Positions 28,173-37,302 of a stretch of 64,000 bases of DNA are shown here, in pieces. The notes beneath the pieces are model-generated. The model saw only the letters and a program-made list of their open reading frames with translations. It had not been told where the DNA came from and made no database searches. The number at the start of each line of letters is the position of its first letter. Positions within the stretch are counted from its first letter, which is position 1. A program made the position numbers and the translations under genes. The stretch covers positions 62,001 to 126,000 of the forward strand of contig NC_020510.1 of assembly GCF_000348805.1 (NCBI RefSeq). The letters are read 5' to 3'. Origin of the DNA: Blattabacterium cuenoti BPAA. GTDB taxonomy: Bacteria > Bacteroidota > Bacteroidia > Flavobacteriales > Blattabacteriaceae.

Positions 28173-29048
28173 ATGTCTAATCCAAAAGAAATCAAGAGAA
28201 GAATATTATCTATAGAATCAGTTATAAAAACTACAGAAGCAATGAAAATGATTTCTATAGTAAAATTACGAAAAGCAAAAAATTTACTGATGAAAGTAAG
28301 AATTTATTTAGATTCCATAGAGACAATTCTTTTCGATCTTTTGTTTACAGGAAACAAAGAAAAATTTGAAAAAAATCCATATTTTTCAAAAAAAGGAAGA
28401 ATAAAATTATTTATTGTATTTACTTCTGATCGTGGCTTATGTGGTTCTTTCAATTCTCTAATTTTTGAAAAAATTAATCATATTTTTCAAACAAAAGGGT
28501 ATTTACATAATGAATGTTTATTTTTTTCTATTGGAAAAAAAGGATTCGATTTTTTATGTAAAAAGAAATATAATATGTCCAATCAAAATTGGATCGGAAA
28601 CAATTTATCCCATCAAAAAATCCAATTTTTAGTATCAGAGTTCATTTTTGGTTTTTTAAAAAAAAAGTTTTCTTCGATTTATTTAATCTACAATCACTTG
28701 AAAAAATCCTCCTTTCAAGAAGTAGTTCTAGAAAAATTTCTTCCTATTACTATTAAAGATTTTAGAAAAAAAACATTAGGATCTTCCTATATTTTAGAAC
28801 CTTCTCAAAAAGAAATATTAAATTTTATAATTCCAAAATTTTTAAATGCAAAATTATTAAAAATTTTTTGGAAATCTACTACAGCAGAACATACATCTCG
28901 TATGATATCTATGCATAAAGCTACAGAAAATGCATCTGATATTAAACATGATCTAATATTAAATTATAATAAAGAAAGACAAACTACGATTACTAAAGAA
29001 ATACTTGAAATTATAAGTGGATTAGAATCTTTGAACAAAAAGAAATAA
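28173..29048 (+). CDS. atpG: ATP synthase F1 subunit gamma
   Basis: 291-aa rotor shaft. The N-terminal helix IKRRILSIESVIKTTEAMKM and the C-terminal region with RMISMHKATENASD are family hallmarks. TSDRGLCGSFN marks the central Rossmann-like part. It is the last gene of the atp operon here. No convincing terminator hairpin is seen in the 64 bp before trpS. Confidence 0.95.
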   Translation: MSNPKEIKRRILSIESVIKTTEAMKMISIVKLRKAKNLLMKVRIYLDSIETILFDLLFTGNKEKFEKNPYFSKKGRIKLFIVFTSDRGLCGSFNSLIFEKINHIFQTKGYLHNECLFFSIGKKGFDFLCKKKYNMSNQNWIGNNLSHQKIQFLVSEFIFGFLKKKFSSIYLIYNHLKKSSFQEVVLEKFLPITIKDFRKKTLGSSYILEPSQKEILNFIIPKFLNAKLLKIFWKSTTAEHTSRMISMHKATENASDIKHDLILNYNKERQTTITKEILEIISGLESLNKKK

Positions 29049-29112
29049 TAAAAATTTCAATTCAAATTATATTAATTATATATTTATTTACAAACAAAAA
29101 CATAATTTTTTT

Positions 29113-30111
29113 ATGGAAGAAAAAATAATGTTAACAGGAATTAGAAGTACAGGAACTCCTCATTTAGGGAATATTTTAGGTGTTATTATTCCGTCTGTAT
29201 CCATAGCTAATAAAAATACAAAACATTCTTCATGTATATTTATAGCGGATTTACATTCAATGATTCAAATAGAGAAAGAGAATAATATGATAACAATCAA
29301 AAATAATATTTATCAAATTGCGGCGGCATGGTTAGCTTTTGGATTAAATATAGATAATTGTTTATTTTACAGACAATCTGATGTTTCACTTGTTACTGAA
29401 TTAGCCTGGTATTTCAATTGTTTTTATCCATACCAAAGACTTGCATTAGCTCATGCTTTTAAAAAGGAAATAAAAAATAAAAAAAAAATAAGTGTTGGTT
29501 TATTTACTTATCCTATTCTAATGGCTGCTGATATTTTACTTTATAACGCAAAACTTATTCCAGTAGGAAAAGATCAATTACAACATATAGAAATAACTCG
29601 TCGTATCGCCAATTATTTTAATAAAAAAATAGGAAAAAAATTATTTGTATTACCTAATGCTTTTTTACAAAAAAACATGTTTGTGATAGGGACAGATGGA
29701 AATAAAATGAGTAAATCTAAAAAAAATTGTATTAACATTTTTTCTTCAGACGAAATTTTGAAAAAACAGATTATGAGTATTCGTACAGATAGTAAATCTG
29801 TAAAAGAGAAAAAAAATCCAGAAACTGATTATATCATGTCTTTATATAGTTTAATAGCTCCTGTGGATAAAATAGAGATCATGAAAAAAAGATATCTTAA
29901 AGGAGGATATGGATATTATGAGGCAAAAATTGCATTATATGAGTATATCATTCATAAATTTTCATCGGAAAGAGAAAAGTTTTTTTCTTTCATAAAAAAT
30001 AAATCTTTGTTGGATCATATTTTAGCTTCAGGTGCTAAAAAAGCAAATAGAATAGCTTATGAAAGATTAAATTTCATTAGAAAGCATTTGAAATTCAATC
30101 CTATAATTTGA
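29113..30111 (+). CDS. trpS: Tryptophanyl-tRNA synthetase
   Basis: 332-aa class Ic synthetase. The HIGH-like motif is GTPHLGN, and the KMSKS loop is intact in GNKMSKSKKN. PYQRLALAHAF and LMAADILLYNA also match the family. ATP-dependent charging of tRNA-Trp. It sits between the atp operon and grpE. Confidence 0.95.
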   Translation: MEEKIMLTGIRSTGTPHLGNILGVIIPSVSIANKNTKHSSCIFIADLHSMIQIEKENNMITIKNNIYQIAAAWLAFGLNIDNCLFYRQSDVSLVTELAWYFNCFYPYQRLALAHAFKKEIKNKKKISVGLFTYPILMAADILLYNAKLIPVGKDQLQHIEITRRIANYFNKKIGKKLFVLPNAFLQKNMFVIGTDGNKMSKSKKNCINIFSSDEILKKQIMSIRTDSKSVKEKKNPETDYIMSLYSLIAPVDKIEIMKKRYLKGGYGYYEAKIALYEYIIHKFSSEREKFFSFIKNKSLLDHILASGAKKANRIAYERLNFIRKHLKFNPII

Positions 30112-30152
30112 TTTATCAAATATTATTTGTCATTATGACATAATTATATTTT

Positions 30153-30168
30153 TTGGCAAATCTTTTGC
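30153..30168 (+). promoter_or_regulatory. Sigma-54-type (-24/-12) promoter before grpE-dnaJ
   Basis: TTGGCAAATCTTTTGC fits the RpoN consensus TGGCAC-N5-TTGC with the strict GG-N10-GC spacing (GG at 30155-30156, GC at 30167-30168). Transcription would begin near 30180, about 30 bp before grpE. The same bases form an inverted repeat GGCAAA/TTTGCC, but no T-run follows on the plus strand, so a trpS terminator is less likely. Confidence 0.5.
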
Positions 30169-30210
30169 CCCCTACAATCCATAGAATTATTTTGAAAAAT
30201 ATTTTATATT

Positions 30211-30771
30211 ATGGATATCAATCAAAAAAATACTGAAAAACAGTCAAAATTATCTCCTAAAATAGATGAGGAAAAATCTTGTTCTTGTCAACAACAAGGA
30301 GAAAACCATCATCCATCAAAAAAAGAAATTGAATTTTTGAAAAAAGAATTAGAAAAAGAAAAAGATAAATTTTTACGTCTTTTTGCAGAATTCGAAAATT
30401 ATAAAAAACGGATTCAAAAAGAAAGATTTGATATTTTTAGAGATGTTCATGAACAAATTCTTATAGATTTAATTCCAATTTTAGATGATTTTGAACGAGG
30501 AATTAAAGAATTAAGAAAATATCAAGATGAACATCCTGTAAAAGGAATTTTTTTGATACAGGAAAAACTTATTAAAATTTTAAAAGAAAAGGGATTAAAT
30601 AAAATAAAAATCAAAAAAGGAGATGATTTTAATACGGATTTCCATGAAGCGATAACACAAATTCCAGCTATGACGGAAAATTTAAAAGGAAAAATTATAG
30701 AAATTATAGAAGCGGGATATCTTCTAAAAGAAAAAATAATCCGACATGCTAAAGTCATTATCGGAAAATAA
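30211..30771 (+). CDS. grpE: GrpE nucleotide exchange factor
   Basis: 186-aa co-chaperone that releases ADP from DnaK. A Lys/Glu-rich coiled coil (about 35-95, including [14 protein letters not shown]) is followed by the beta-wing with [10 protein letters not shown] and [12 protein letters not shown] at the end. Typical order with dnaJ 14 bp downstream. The upstream sigma-54-like site suggests its own regulation. Confidence 0.95.
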   Translation: MDINQKNTEKQSKLSPKIDEEKSCSCQQQGENHHPSKKEIEFLKKELEKEKDKFLRLFAEFENYKKRIQKERFDIFRDVHEQILIDLIPILDDFERGIKELRKYQDEHPVKGIFLIQEKLIKILKEKGLNKIKIKKGDDFNTDFHEAITQIPAMTENLKGKIIEIIEAGYLLKEKIIRHAKVIIGK

Positions 30772-30785
30772 TTAATTTTATCTTC

Positions 30786-31904
30786 ATGATGAAAAAAGAT
30801 TATTACGAAGTATTAGGAGTTTCTAGAAATGCTTCTCCAGAAGAAATTAAAAAAGCTTATCGAAAACTAGCAATCAAATATCATCCAGATAAGAATTTAG
30901 ATAATAAAAAGGAAGCAGAAGAAAAATTTAAAGAAGCGGCTGAAGCTTACGAAGTCTTAAGCAATCTAGAAAAAAGACAACGGTATGATAAATTTGGACA
31001 TTCTGGAGTAAAAGGAAGTGGATTGGGTTCAGGAATGAATATGGAGGATATTTTTGAAAATTTTGGAGATATTTTTTCGGATGCATTTGGTGAAAGTTTT
31101 TCTAGTTTTGGTTTTGGAAAATCAAATAGACATCAAACTATTAAAGGAAGTGATTTAAGAATCAGAGTCAAACTTTCTTTAGAAGAAATAGCGAATGGAA
31201 TAGAAAAAAAAGTTAAGGTAAAAAGACTCAAAGTTGCCAAAGGAATCAAATTTAAAAATTGTACATCTTGTAATGGAAGTGGGCAAATAGTCAGAGTCAC
31301 TAATACTATTTTAGGAAGAATGCAAACTACTTCTCAATGTGGGGTATGTTATGGAACTGGAAAAATCATAGAAAATATTCCTTATGGAGCGAATAAACAT
31401 GGATTAATTAAAGAAGAAGAATTAGTGAATATTAAAATACCCGCAGGTCTTACAGAAGGAATTCAATTGAAAGTTTCTGAAAAAGGAAATGAAGCCCCAT
31501 TTGGTGGTATTTCTGGAGATTTAATTGTCTTAATTGAGGAAATTCCTCATCCTAAATTAAAAAGAGAAGGAAGTAATCTTCATTATGATTTGTACATATC
31601 ATTTCCAGATGCAATATTGGGAGCTTTGAAAGAGGTTCCTACTATTAATGGTAAAGCAAGAATAAAAATAGATCCAGGAACACAATCAGGAAAAACTCTA
31701 AGATTAAAAAATAAAGGATTGCCTAATCTTGAAAGATATGGATATGGAAGTCTTTTTATTCATGTAAACGTTTGGACTCCAAGAAAAATTAATGAAGAAC
31801 AAAGAAAATTTTTTGAAAAAATGAGAAAAAATGAAAATTTTCTTCCTCATCCCGGAAATTCAGAAAAATCGTTTTTTGATCGTGTAAGAGAAATGTTTTC
31901 TTAA
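30786..31904 (+). CDS. dnaJ: DnaJ (Hsp40) co-chaperone
   Basis: 372 aa: J domain with HPD in KYHPDKN, a Gly/Phe-rich linker ([18 protein letters not shown]), a zinc-finger region and two C-terminal beta domains. The zinc region keeps only two of the classic four CxxCxGxG repeats (CTSCNGSG and CGVCYGTG). As I recall this is usual in flavobacterial DnaJ, so it is not a new loss. Stimulates DnaK ATPase. ATG pairs at 30786 and 30789 are both possible starts. Confidence 0.95.
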   Translation: MMKKDYYEVLGVSRNASPEEIKKAYRKLAIKYHPDKNLDNKKEAEEKFKEAAEAYEVLSNLEKRQRYDKFGHSGVKGSGLGSGMNMEDIFENFGDIFSDAFGESFSSFGFGKSNRHQTIKGSDLRIRVKLSLEEIANGIEKKVKVKRLKVAKGIKFKNCTSCNGSGQIVRVTNTILGRMQTTSQCGVCYGTGKIIENIPYGANKHGLIKEEELVNIKIPAGLTEGIQLKVSEKGNEAPFGGISGDLIVLIEEIPHPKLKREGSNLHYDLYISFPDAILGALKEVPTINGKARIKIDPGTQSGKTLRLKNKGLPNLERYGYGSLFIHVNVWTPRKINEEQRKFFEKMRKNENFLPHPGNSEKSFFDRVREMFS

Positions 31905-32017
31905 AAAAGATCTCAAAATCATTTTCTAATTTTTATTCTTATAAATATAGTTTTTCATTGAAAATTGTTAGATTTCATTCTTTTTTTTGTTGATTTCAAT
32001 ATGATTTTTATGATATT

Positions 32018-33253
32018 ATGATGCAAAAAGTAGTAGTCGGCCTTTCAGGAGGAGTAGATTCCAGTGTTGCTGCATTAATCCTTAAGAAAAAGGGTTATGA
32101 AGTTATTGGGTTATTTATGCATAATTGGGAAGAGGAAGAGGAGAGTTATAATCATTATAAATGTACTTGGAAAGAGGATAGCATTGATGCTATGTTAGTA
32201 GCTAAGCAATTAAATATCCCCTTTCAAGTAATAGAAATGAAAAATGAATATAAAAAACATATCATAAACTACATGTTTAACGAGTATAGATTAGGAAAAA
32301 CCCCTAATCCAGACATTTTGTGTAATAGGAAAATAAAATTTTCCATTTTCTTGAAAAAAGCTCTTGATTTAGGAGCAGATTTGATTGCAACAGGACATTA
32401 TGTGAATAAAAAAAAAATTGTAAAAAATAGAAAAACAATTTATCGTCTTTTGATTGGAAAAGACCTAAATAAAGATCAATCATATTTTTTATGTCAATTA
32501 ACACAATATCAACTGGAAAAATCTCTATTTCCATTAGGTTTATTAACTAAAAATCAAGTAAGAAAAATAGCCAAAATACACAAATTATGGAATGCTCATA
32601 AAAAAGAATCTCAAGGATTATGTTTTGTAGGTAAAATTAATTTATTCAATTTTCTTAAAAAAAAAATTACTCCAAAAAAGGGAGAAATAGTATGCATCAA
32701 TTCTAATGCTTCAGTATATCAAGAAAAAAAAATTTTTTCTTCTAAAGAAGAAGAATTATTTTTTCTATCAAGAAAAAAAAAATACAAAAAATCAGATGGA
32801 AAAATAATTGGATATCATCAAGGAGCCTTTTCTTTTACTAAGGGACAACGTAAAGGGATAGCATTAGGAGGTTACAAGGAAGCACTTTTTGTGATAGATA
32901 CTGATGTAAAAGAAAATATTGTTTATACAGGAATGGGGAAAAAACATCCAGGATTATATAGAAAATCTTTGTTTATTCATGAAAAAAATATTCATTGGGT
33001 ACGGAAAGATCTTACTCTTTTTGAAGGAGAAAAAATGAATGTTCTTTGTAGGATTCGTTATAGACAACCATTACAAAAATCAAAATTATATAAAATCAAA
33101 AAAGGAATGTTCATAGAGTTTGAAAGCATGCAATGTGCTATAACGGAAGGACAATTTGCTGTTTGGTATCTTGGAAAAGAATTAATCGGTTCAGGAATTA
33201 TTTCCATGATTTTATATTTTGTTATTTTTTTAAAAATTGAATTCATTTTATGA
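32018..33253 (+). CDS. mnmA: tRNA 2-thiouridylase MnmA
   Basis: 411-aa ATP pyrophosphatase that makes s2U34 in Lys, Glu and Gln tRNAs. P-loop GLSGGVDSSV is at the N-terminus; the two catalytic cysteines are in NPDILCNRKIKF and GLCFVGKINL; FTKGQRKGI is the tRNA contact region. After the usual end around GSGIIS, a hydrophobic tail of about 15 residues continues to the stop. Starts at 32018 or 32021 (two consecutive ATGs). mnmG at 56 kb modifies the same nucleotide. Confidence 0.95.
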   Translation: MMQKVVVGLSGGVDSSVAALILKKKGYEVIGLFMHNWEEEEESYNHYKCTWKEDSIDAMLVAKQLNIPFQVIEMKNEYKKHIINYMFNEYRLGKTPNPDILCNRKIKFSIFLKKALDLGADLIATGHYVNKKKIVKNRKTIYRLLIGKDLNKDQSYFLCQLTQYQLEKSLFPLGLLTKNQVRKIAKIHKLWNAHKKESQGLCFVGKINLFNFLKKKITPKKGEIVCINSNASVYQEKKIFSSKEEELFFLSRKKKYKKSDGKIIGYHQGAFSFTKGQRKGIALGGYKEALFVIDTDVKENIVYTGMGKKHPGLYRKSLFIHEKNIHWVRKDLTLFEGEKMNVLCRIRYRQPLQKSKLYKIKKGMFIEFESMQCAITEGQFAVWYLGKELIGSGIISMILYFVIFLKIEFIL

Positions 33254-33482
33254 ATATAAAATTTGTTCTTTTAAAATTTTTAAAAAAATGTATATTTTAT
33301 ATTTATTATTAGAAACTTTATAATTTATTTATGAATAAATCAAAAAAATAATAATATTTTAAAATAAATACATAAAAACCTATTTTATATAATCTATTTT
33401 TTCATATTTTTGCATATTATATAATTTGAAACTTATTACATAGTTTATTTTCATTAAACTATTCTAGTTTTGTATTTTATAT
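33254..33482 (+). promoter_or_regulatory. Upstream region of the ilv operon with promoter-like boxes
   Basis: Together with 33483-33526 this is 273 bp of AT-rich DNA between mnmA and ilvD. Two TAnnTTTG boxes occur: TATTTTTG at 33405-33412 and TAGTTTTG at 33465-33472, neither with a clear -33 TTG. An 11-codon ORF at 33288-33323 reads MYILYLLLETL, five Leu and one Ile, and could be an attenuation leader or chance in AT-rich DNA. Confidence 0.35.
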
Positions 33483-33507
33483 CCCTACTTTCTCCGTAGG
33501 GGTTTTT
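33483..33507 (+). terminator. Hairpin plus T-run just before ilvD (attenuator or mRNA 5' hairpin)
   Basis: CCCTAC (33483-33488) pairs perfectly with GTAGGG (33496-33501) around a 7-nt loop, and five T follow at 33503-33507. It is one of the most GC-rich short stretches in this intergenic region. It ends 20 bp before the ilvD ATG, so termination here would silence the operon. If transcription starts at the TAGTTTTG box, it would instead be a 5'-end hairpin. Confidence 0.5.
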
Positions 33508-33526
33508 GATTTATTTATTAAATTTC

Positions 33527-35212
33527 ATGAAAAAAAGAATTAACAATTTTAGCAAAAAAATCACGAAAGACCCTAATTTACCAGCAGCACATGCTATGTT
33601 GTATGCCACAGGAATAAAAGAATCAGATTTTTGTAAAGCTCAAATAGGAATTGTTAGTAATTGGTACGAAGGAAATCCTTGCAACATGCATTTAGATAAA
33701 CTGGCCAGAAAAATAAAATCATCGGTTATAACTAAAAATTTAGTAGGATTTCAATTTACTACTATTGGAGTAAGTGATGGAATTACTATGGGAACTCCAG
33801 GAATGAGATATTCACTTCCTTCTAGAGAATTAATAGCAGATAGTATAGAAACTGTAGTAGATTCTCATCATTATGATGGAGTGATAGCTATACCTGGATG
33901 TGATAAAAATATACCAGGAGTTATGATCGCTTTGCTAAGATTGAATAGACCATCTATCATTGTATATGGAGGAAGTATTTCTTCCGGTTATTATAATAGA
34001 AAAAAATTAGATGTTATTTCTTCTTTTGAAGCCTTAGGAAAAAAAAACACTAGTCAAATTACTGAAAATGAATACAAAAATATAGTAAAACATTCTTGTC
34101 CAGGACCAGGTGCTTGTGGAGGGATGTATACTGCAAATACTATGGCTTCTGCTTTTGAAGCTATGGGAATGATGCTCCCTTATTCTTCCTCTTCTCCTTC
34201 AACAAGTGAAAATAAAAAAATAGAATGTGAAGAAGTTTCTATATATATTAAAAATTTATTAAAAAAAAATATTAAACCAAAAAATATAGTAACAAAAATT
34301 TCCATAGAAAATGGTGTGAAATTATCCATGTGTTTGGGCGGTTCTACTAATTTGATTTTACATTTTTTAGCTATTGCTAAATCAGCAAATATTGATTTTT
34401 CTTTAAAAGACTTTCAAAGAATTAGCAATCAAGTTCCTCTCATTGGAAATCTAAAACCTAGCGGAATTTTTTTAATGGAAGATATTCACAAGAAGATAGG
34501 AGGAATGCCTGTTATTATAAAATATTTATTAAATGAAGGAATATTATCAGGAGATTGTTTAACCGTTACTGGAAAAACATTATCTGAAAATATGAAAAAT
34601 ATTCCTAATATAACTTTTAATCAAAAAATTATTCATTCTTTAGATAAGCCCATCAAAAAGAACGGGCATATTAGAATTTTGTATGGAAATTTATCCCCAG
34701 AAGGGGCTATAGCTAAAATTACTGGAAAAGAAGGAACAATTTTTAGAGGAAAGGCTCTTGTTTTTAATTCGGAAGAAGAAGCAAATTTAGCTATTTTAAA
34801 TAATCAAATTTTACCTGGAGTTGTCATTGTAATTCGATATGTGGGGCCAATGGGAGGCCCAGGAATGCCAGAAATGTTGAAACCAACATCATACATTATG
34901 GGATCCGGATTAGGAAAAAAAGTTGCTCTTATTACAGATGGTCGATTTTCAGGAGGGTCACATGGTTTTGTCGTAGGACATATTACTCCAGAAGCACAAT
35001 CTGGAGGATTGATTGCTTTAGTCCAAAATGATGATTTTATTAAGATAGATACGGAAAATAATATCATTACTCTTGAAGTGAAACATGAAGAAATTCAAAG
35101 AAGGAGAAAAACGTGGACTCCTCCTTTATTAAAAATTCAAAATGGTTATTTATATAAATATACCAAAATGGTATCTCCAGCTTCTGAAGGATGTATTACA
35201 GATCAATTTTAG
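33527..35212 (+). CDS. ilvD: Dihydroxy-acid dehydratase
   Basis: 561 aa from the ATG at 33527; the frame also allows a TTG at 33506, but that lies in the hairpin's T-run. Iron-sulfur dehydratase of valine/isoleucine synthesis. Candidate cluster ligands are Cys52, Cys125 (IPGCDKN) and Cys197 (GPGACGGMYTANTM), the three-Cys pattern of [2Fe-2S]-type enzymes. RFSGGSHGFVVGH is the C-terminal active-site motif. First gene of ilvDBNCA. Confidence 0.96.
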   Translation: MKKRINNFSKKITKDPNLPAAHAMLYATGIKESDFCKAQIGIVSNWYEGNPCNMHLDKLARKIKSSVITKNLVGFQFTTIGVSDGITMGTPGMRYSLPSRELIADSIETVVDSHHYDGVIAIPGCDKNIPGVMIALLRLNRPSIIVYGGSISSGYYNRKKLDVISSFEALGKKNTSQITENEYKNIVKHSCPGPGACGGMYTANTMASAFEAMGMMLPYSSSSPSTSENKKIECEEVSIYIKNLLKKNIKPKNIVTKISIENGVKLSMCLGGSTNLILHFLAIAKSANIDFSLKDFQRISNQVPLIGNLKPSGIFLMEDIHKKIGGMPVIIKYLLNEGILSGDCLTVTGKTLSENMKNIPNITFNQKIIHSLDKPIKKNGHIRILYGNLSPEGAIAKITGKEGTIFRGKALVFNSEEEANLAILNNQILPGVVIVIRYVGPMGGPGMPEMLKPTSYIMGSGLGKKVALITDGRFSGGSHGFVVGHITPEAQSGGLIALVQNDDFIKIDTENNIITLEVKHEEIQRRRKTWTPPLLKIQNGYLYKYTKMVSPASEGCITDQF

Positions 35213-35225
35213 TTTTGTTTGTTTT

Positions 35226-36920
35226 ATGGAAATAAAATTATTTTCTGGTTCAGAAATAGTAATAAAAGCACTCTTATATGAAAAGGTTGAATACATATTT
35301 GGATACCCAGGGGGGGCAATTATGCCCATATATGATTCTTTACACGATTATTTAAACTCCATTTCGCATATTCTCATGCGTCATGAACAAGGATCAATTC
35401 ATGCAGCACAAGGATACGCTAGAGCAACTGGAAAAATTGGAGTATGTTTTACTACTTCAGGTCCAGGAGCTACTAATTTAATTACCGGATTAGCAGATGC
35501 TTTAATAGATAGCACTCCTCTTGTTTGCATTACTGGACAAGTATCCTCTCATTTATTAGGAACTGATGCTTTTCAAGAAACAAATATAATAGATATATCT
35601 ATTCCTGTAACAAAATGGAATATTCAAGTTTTAAAAGCTAGAGATATTTGTGAATCAATTCAAAAAGGATTTTTTATAGCTAAACAAGGTAGACCAGGCC
35701 CTGTATTAATAGATATAACTAAAGATGCTCAGTTTCAAAAAACTGTATTTCACTATACACGTTGTAAATATATCAAAAATTTTTATCCATATCCTTGTAT
35801 AGAAGACGAAAAAATCATGAAAGCTGCAGATTTAATCAATTCGGCTGAAAGACCTTTGATTCTTGTAGGTCAAGGAGTGATTTTAGCGGAAGCCGAAGAA
35901 GAATTTAAAAAATTTGTTGAAAAAACTGGAATTCCAGTAGCTAGTACTTTATTAGGATTAGGAGCATTGGATAGTAATCATTCTTTATATGTAGGAATGT
36001 TAGGAATGCATGGAAATTATGCTCCCAATATTTTAACTAATCAATGTGACATTCTCATCGCGGTAGGTATGCGATTTGACGATCGTGTAACTGGAGATGT
36101 TAAAAAATATGCTAAACAAGCTAAAATCATTCATTTAGAGATAGATTCTTCCGAAATCAATAAAAATATTTTATGTCATATCCCAATTTTGGGAGATTGT
36201 AAAACATCTTTAAAAAAATTGATTCTTTATGTTAACGAATCTATTCATCCAGAATGGAAAGATAAATTTTTTCATCTTAAAAAAAAAGAGAAGACGATAG
36301 TAATACAAGGAGATCTTTATCCAAAAAAGAAAGGAATTACCATGGGGGAAGTGATTAAATGGATCAATCAGTACAAGAAAAAAAATGCAATTCTCGTAAC
36401 TGACGTAGGACAACATCAAATGATAGCTTCAAGATATTTCAATTTTACTTGCAAAAAGAGTCAAATAACTTCTGGAGGATTGGGAACTATGGGTTTTGCT
36501 TTACCGGCTTCTATAGGAGCTCAATTAGGTGTTAAAAATAGGCAAATTCTTTGCATTGTAGGAGATGGAGGAATTCAAATGACAATCCAAGAAATGGGGA
36601 CTATCTTACAATATAAGATACCCGTTAAAATTGTCCTATTAAATAATAATTTTTTAGGAATGGTACGTCAGTGGCAACAGCTTTTTTTTGATAAACGTTA
36701 TTCATGTACAGAATTAGTTAATCCAGATTTTATAAAATTAGCTCATGCTTATAACATCAAAGCAAAGAAAGTAAATAAAAGAGAAGAATTAGAAAAATCA
36801 GTAAAAAAGGCATTAAGTTATAAAAAAGCTTTTTTATTAGAAGTTGTAATCGAAAAAGAAGATAATGTTTTTCCTATGATTCCTGCAGGAGCCGCTGTAG
36901 ATGAAATTCGTTTAACATAA
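35226..36920 (+). CDS. ilvB: Acetolactate synthase large subunit
   Basis: 564 aa from the ATG at 35226, 13 bp after ilvD; the longer open frame overlapping ilvD lacks homology. Thiamine-diphosphate enzyme condensing pyruvate with pyruvate or 2-oxobutyrate. The catalytic Glu lies in MRHEQGSIHAAQGYARATG, and the ThDP/Mg motif is GDGGIQMTIQEM to LLNNN. Complete with the C-terminal segment FPMIPAGAAVDEI. Confidence 0.96.
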   Translation: MEIKLFSGSEIVIKALLYEKVEYIFGYPGGAIMPIYDSLHDYLNSISHILMRHEQGSIHAAQGYARATGKIGVCFTTSGPGATNLITGLADALIDSTPLVCITGQVSSHLLGTDAFQETNIIDISIPVTKWNIQVLKARDICESIQKGFFIAKQGRPGPVLIDITKDAQFQKTVFHYTRCKYIKNFYPYPCIEDEKIMKAADLINSAERPLILVGQGVILAEAEEEFKKFVEKTGIPVASTLLGLGALDSNHSLYVGMLGMHGNYAPNILTNQCDILIAVGMRFDDRVTGDVKKYAKQAKIIHLEIDSSEINKNILCHIPILGDCKTSLKKLILYVNESIHPEWKDKFFHLKKKEKTIVIQGDLYPKKKGITMGEVIKWINQYKKKNAILVTDVGQHQMIASRYFNFTCKKSQITSGGLGTMGFALPASIGAQLGVKNRQILCIVGDGGIQMTIQEMGTILQYKIPVKIVLLNNNFLGMVRQWQQLFFDKRYSCTELVNPDFIKLAHAYNIKAKKVNKREELEKSVKKALSYKKAFLLEVVIEKEDNVFPMIPAGAAVDEIRLT

Positions 36921-36959
36921 TAATAATGATTGATAAATAAAATAATATATAAAAATACT

Positions 36960-37262
36960 ATGAAGCATCAATTCAGAATAATAATTTTAGGAGAAAAAGA
37001 AACAAGATTATTAAGTAGAATTCTTCTTATATTCAATCGAAAAAATATTAAAACTGATCATATTAATGTATCTAGTAAGAAGAATGAGGATGACCCCATC
37101 AGTAATATTCAATATGTGATAGACTTGAAATGTCCAGAAGAACAATTATTGAAAATCAAAAAATCAATTGAAAAGTTAATTGGAATTATTCATGTTTATT
37201 ATTACAAATTAGAAGAAAAAATTCAAAAAAAAATTTATGGAGAAAAATGGATTTACCACTAA
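36960..37262 (+). CDS. ilvN: Acetolactate synthase small subunit, ACT domain only
   Basis: 100 aa from the ATG at 36960. One ACT regulatory domain (about 5-80) with ETRLLSRILLIFNRKNIK, followed by a short Lys-rich tail. Flavobacterial small subunits are usually about 170-180 aa with a second C-terminal domain; this one is closer in size to E. coli IlvN. Only 40 bp separate it from ilvC, so no remnant of the second domain exists. Probably still binds valine and activates IlvB, but this is inference. Confidence 0.88.
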   Translation: MKHQFRIIILGEKETRLLSRILLIFNRKNIKTDHINVSSKKNEDDPISNIQYVIDLKCPEEQLLKIKKSIEKLIGIIHVYYYKLEEKIQKKIYGEKWIYH

Positions 37263-37302
37263 ATACTACATCTTAAATTACTTAAATTAAATAATACAAA
37301 TT

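Noticed and set aside
24172..29048. Missing atpD and atpC as gene loss
   Set aside because: In Bacteroidota these two genes are usually encoded apart from atpBEFHAG.
30155..30169. GGCAAA/TTTGCC inverted repeat as a trpS terminator
   Set aside because: C residues, not a T-run, follow on the plus strand; the -24/-12 promoter reading fits better.
31255..31400. DnaJ zinc finger with only two CxxCxGxG repeats as a degraded domain
   Set aside because: As I recall, flavobacterial DnaJ proteins commonly show this reduced form, so it is a lineage trait.
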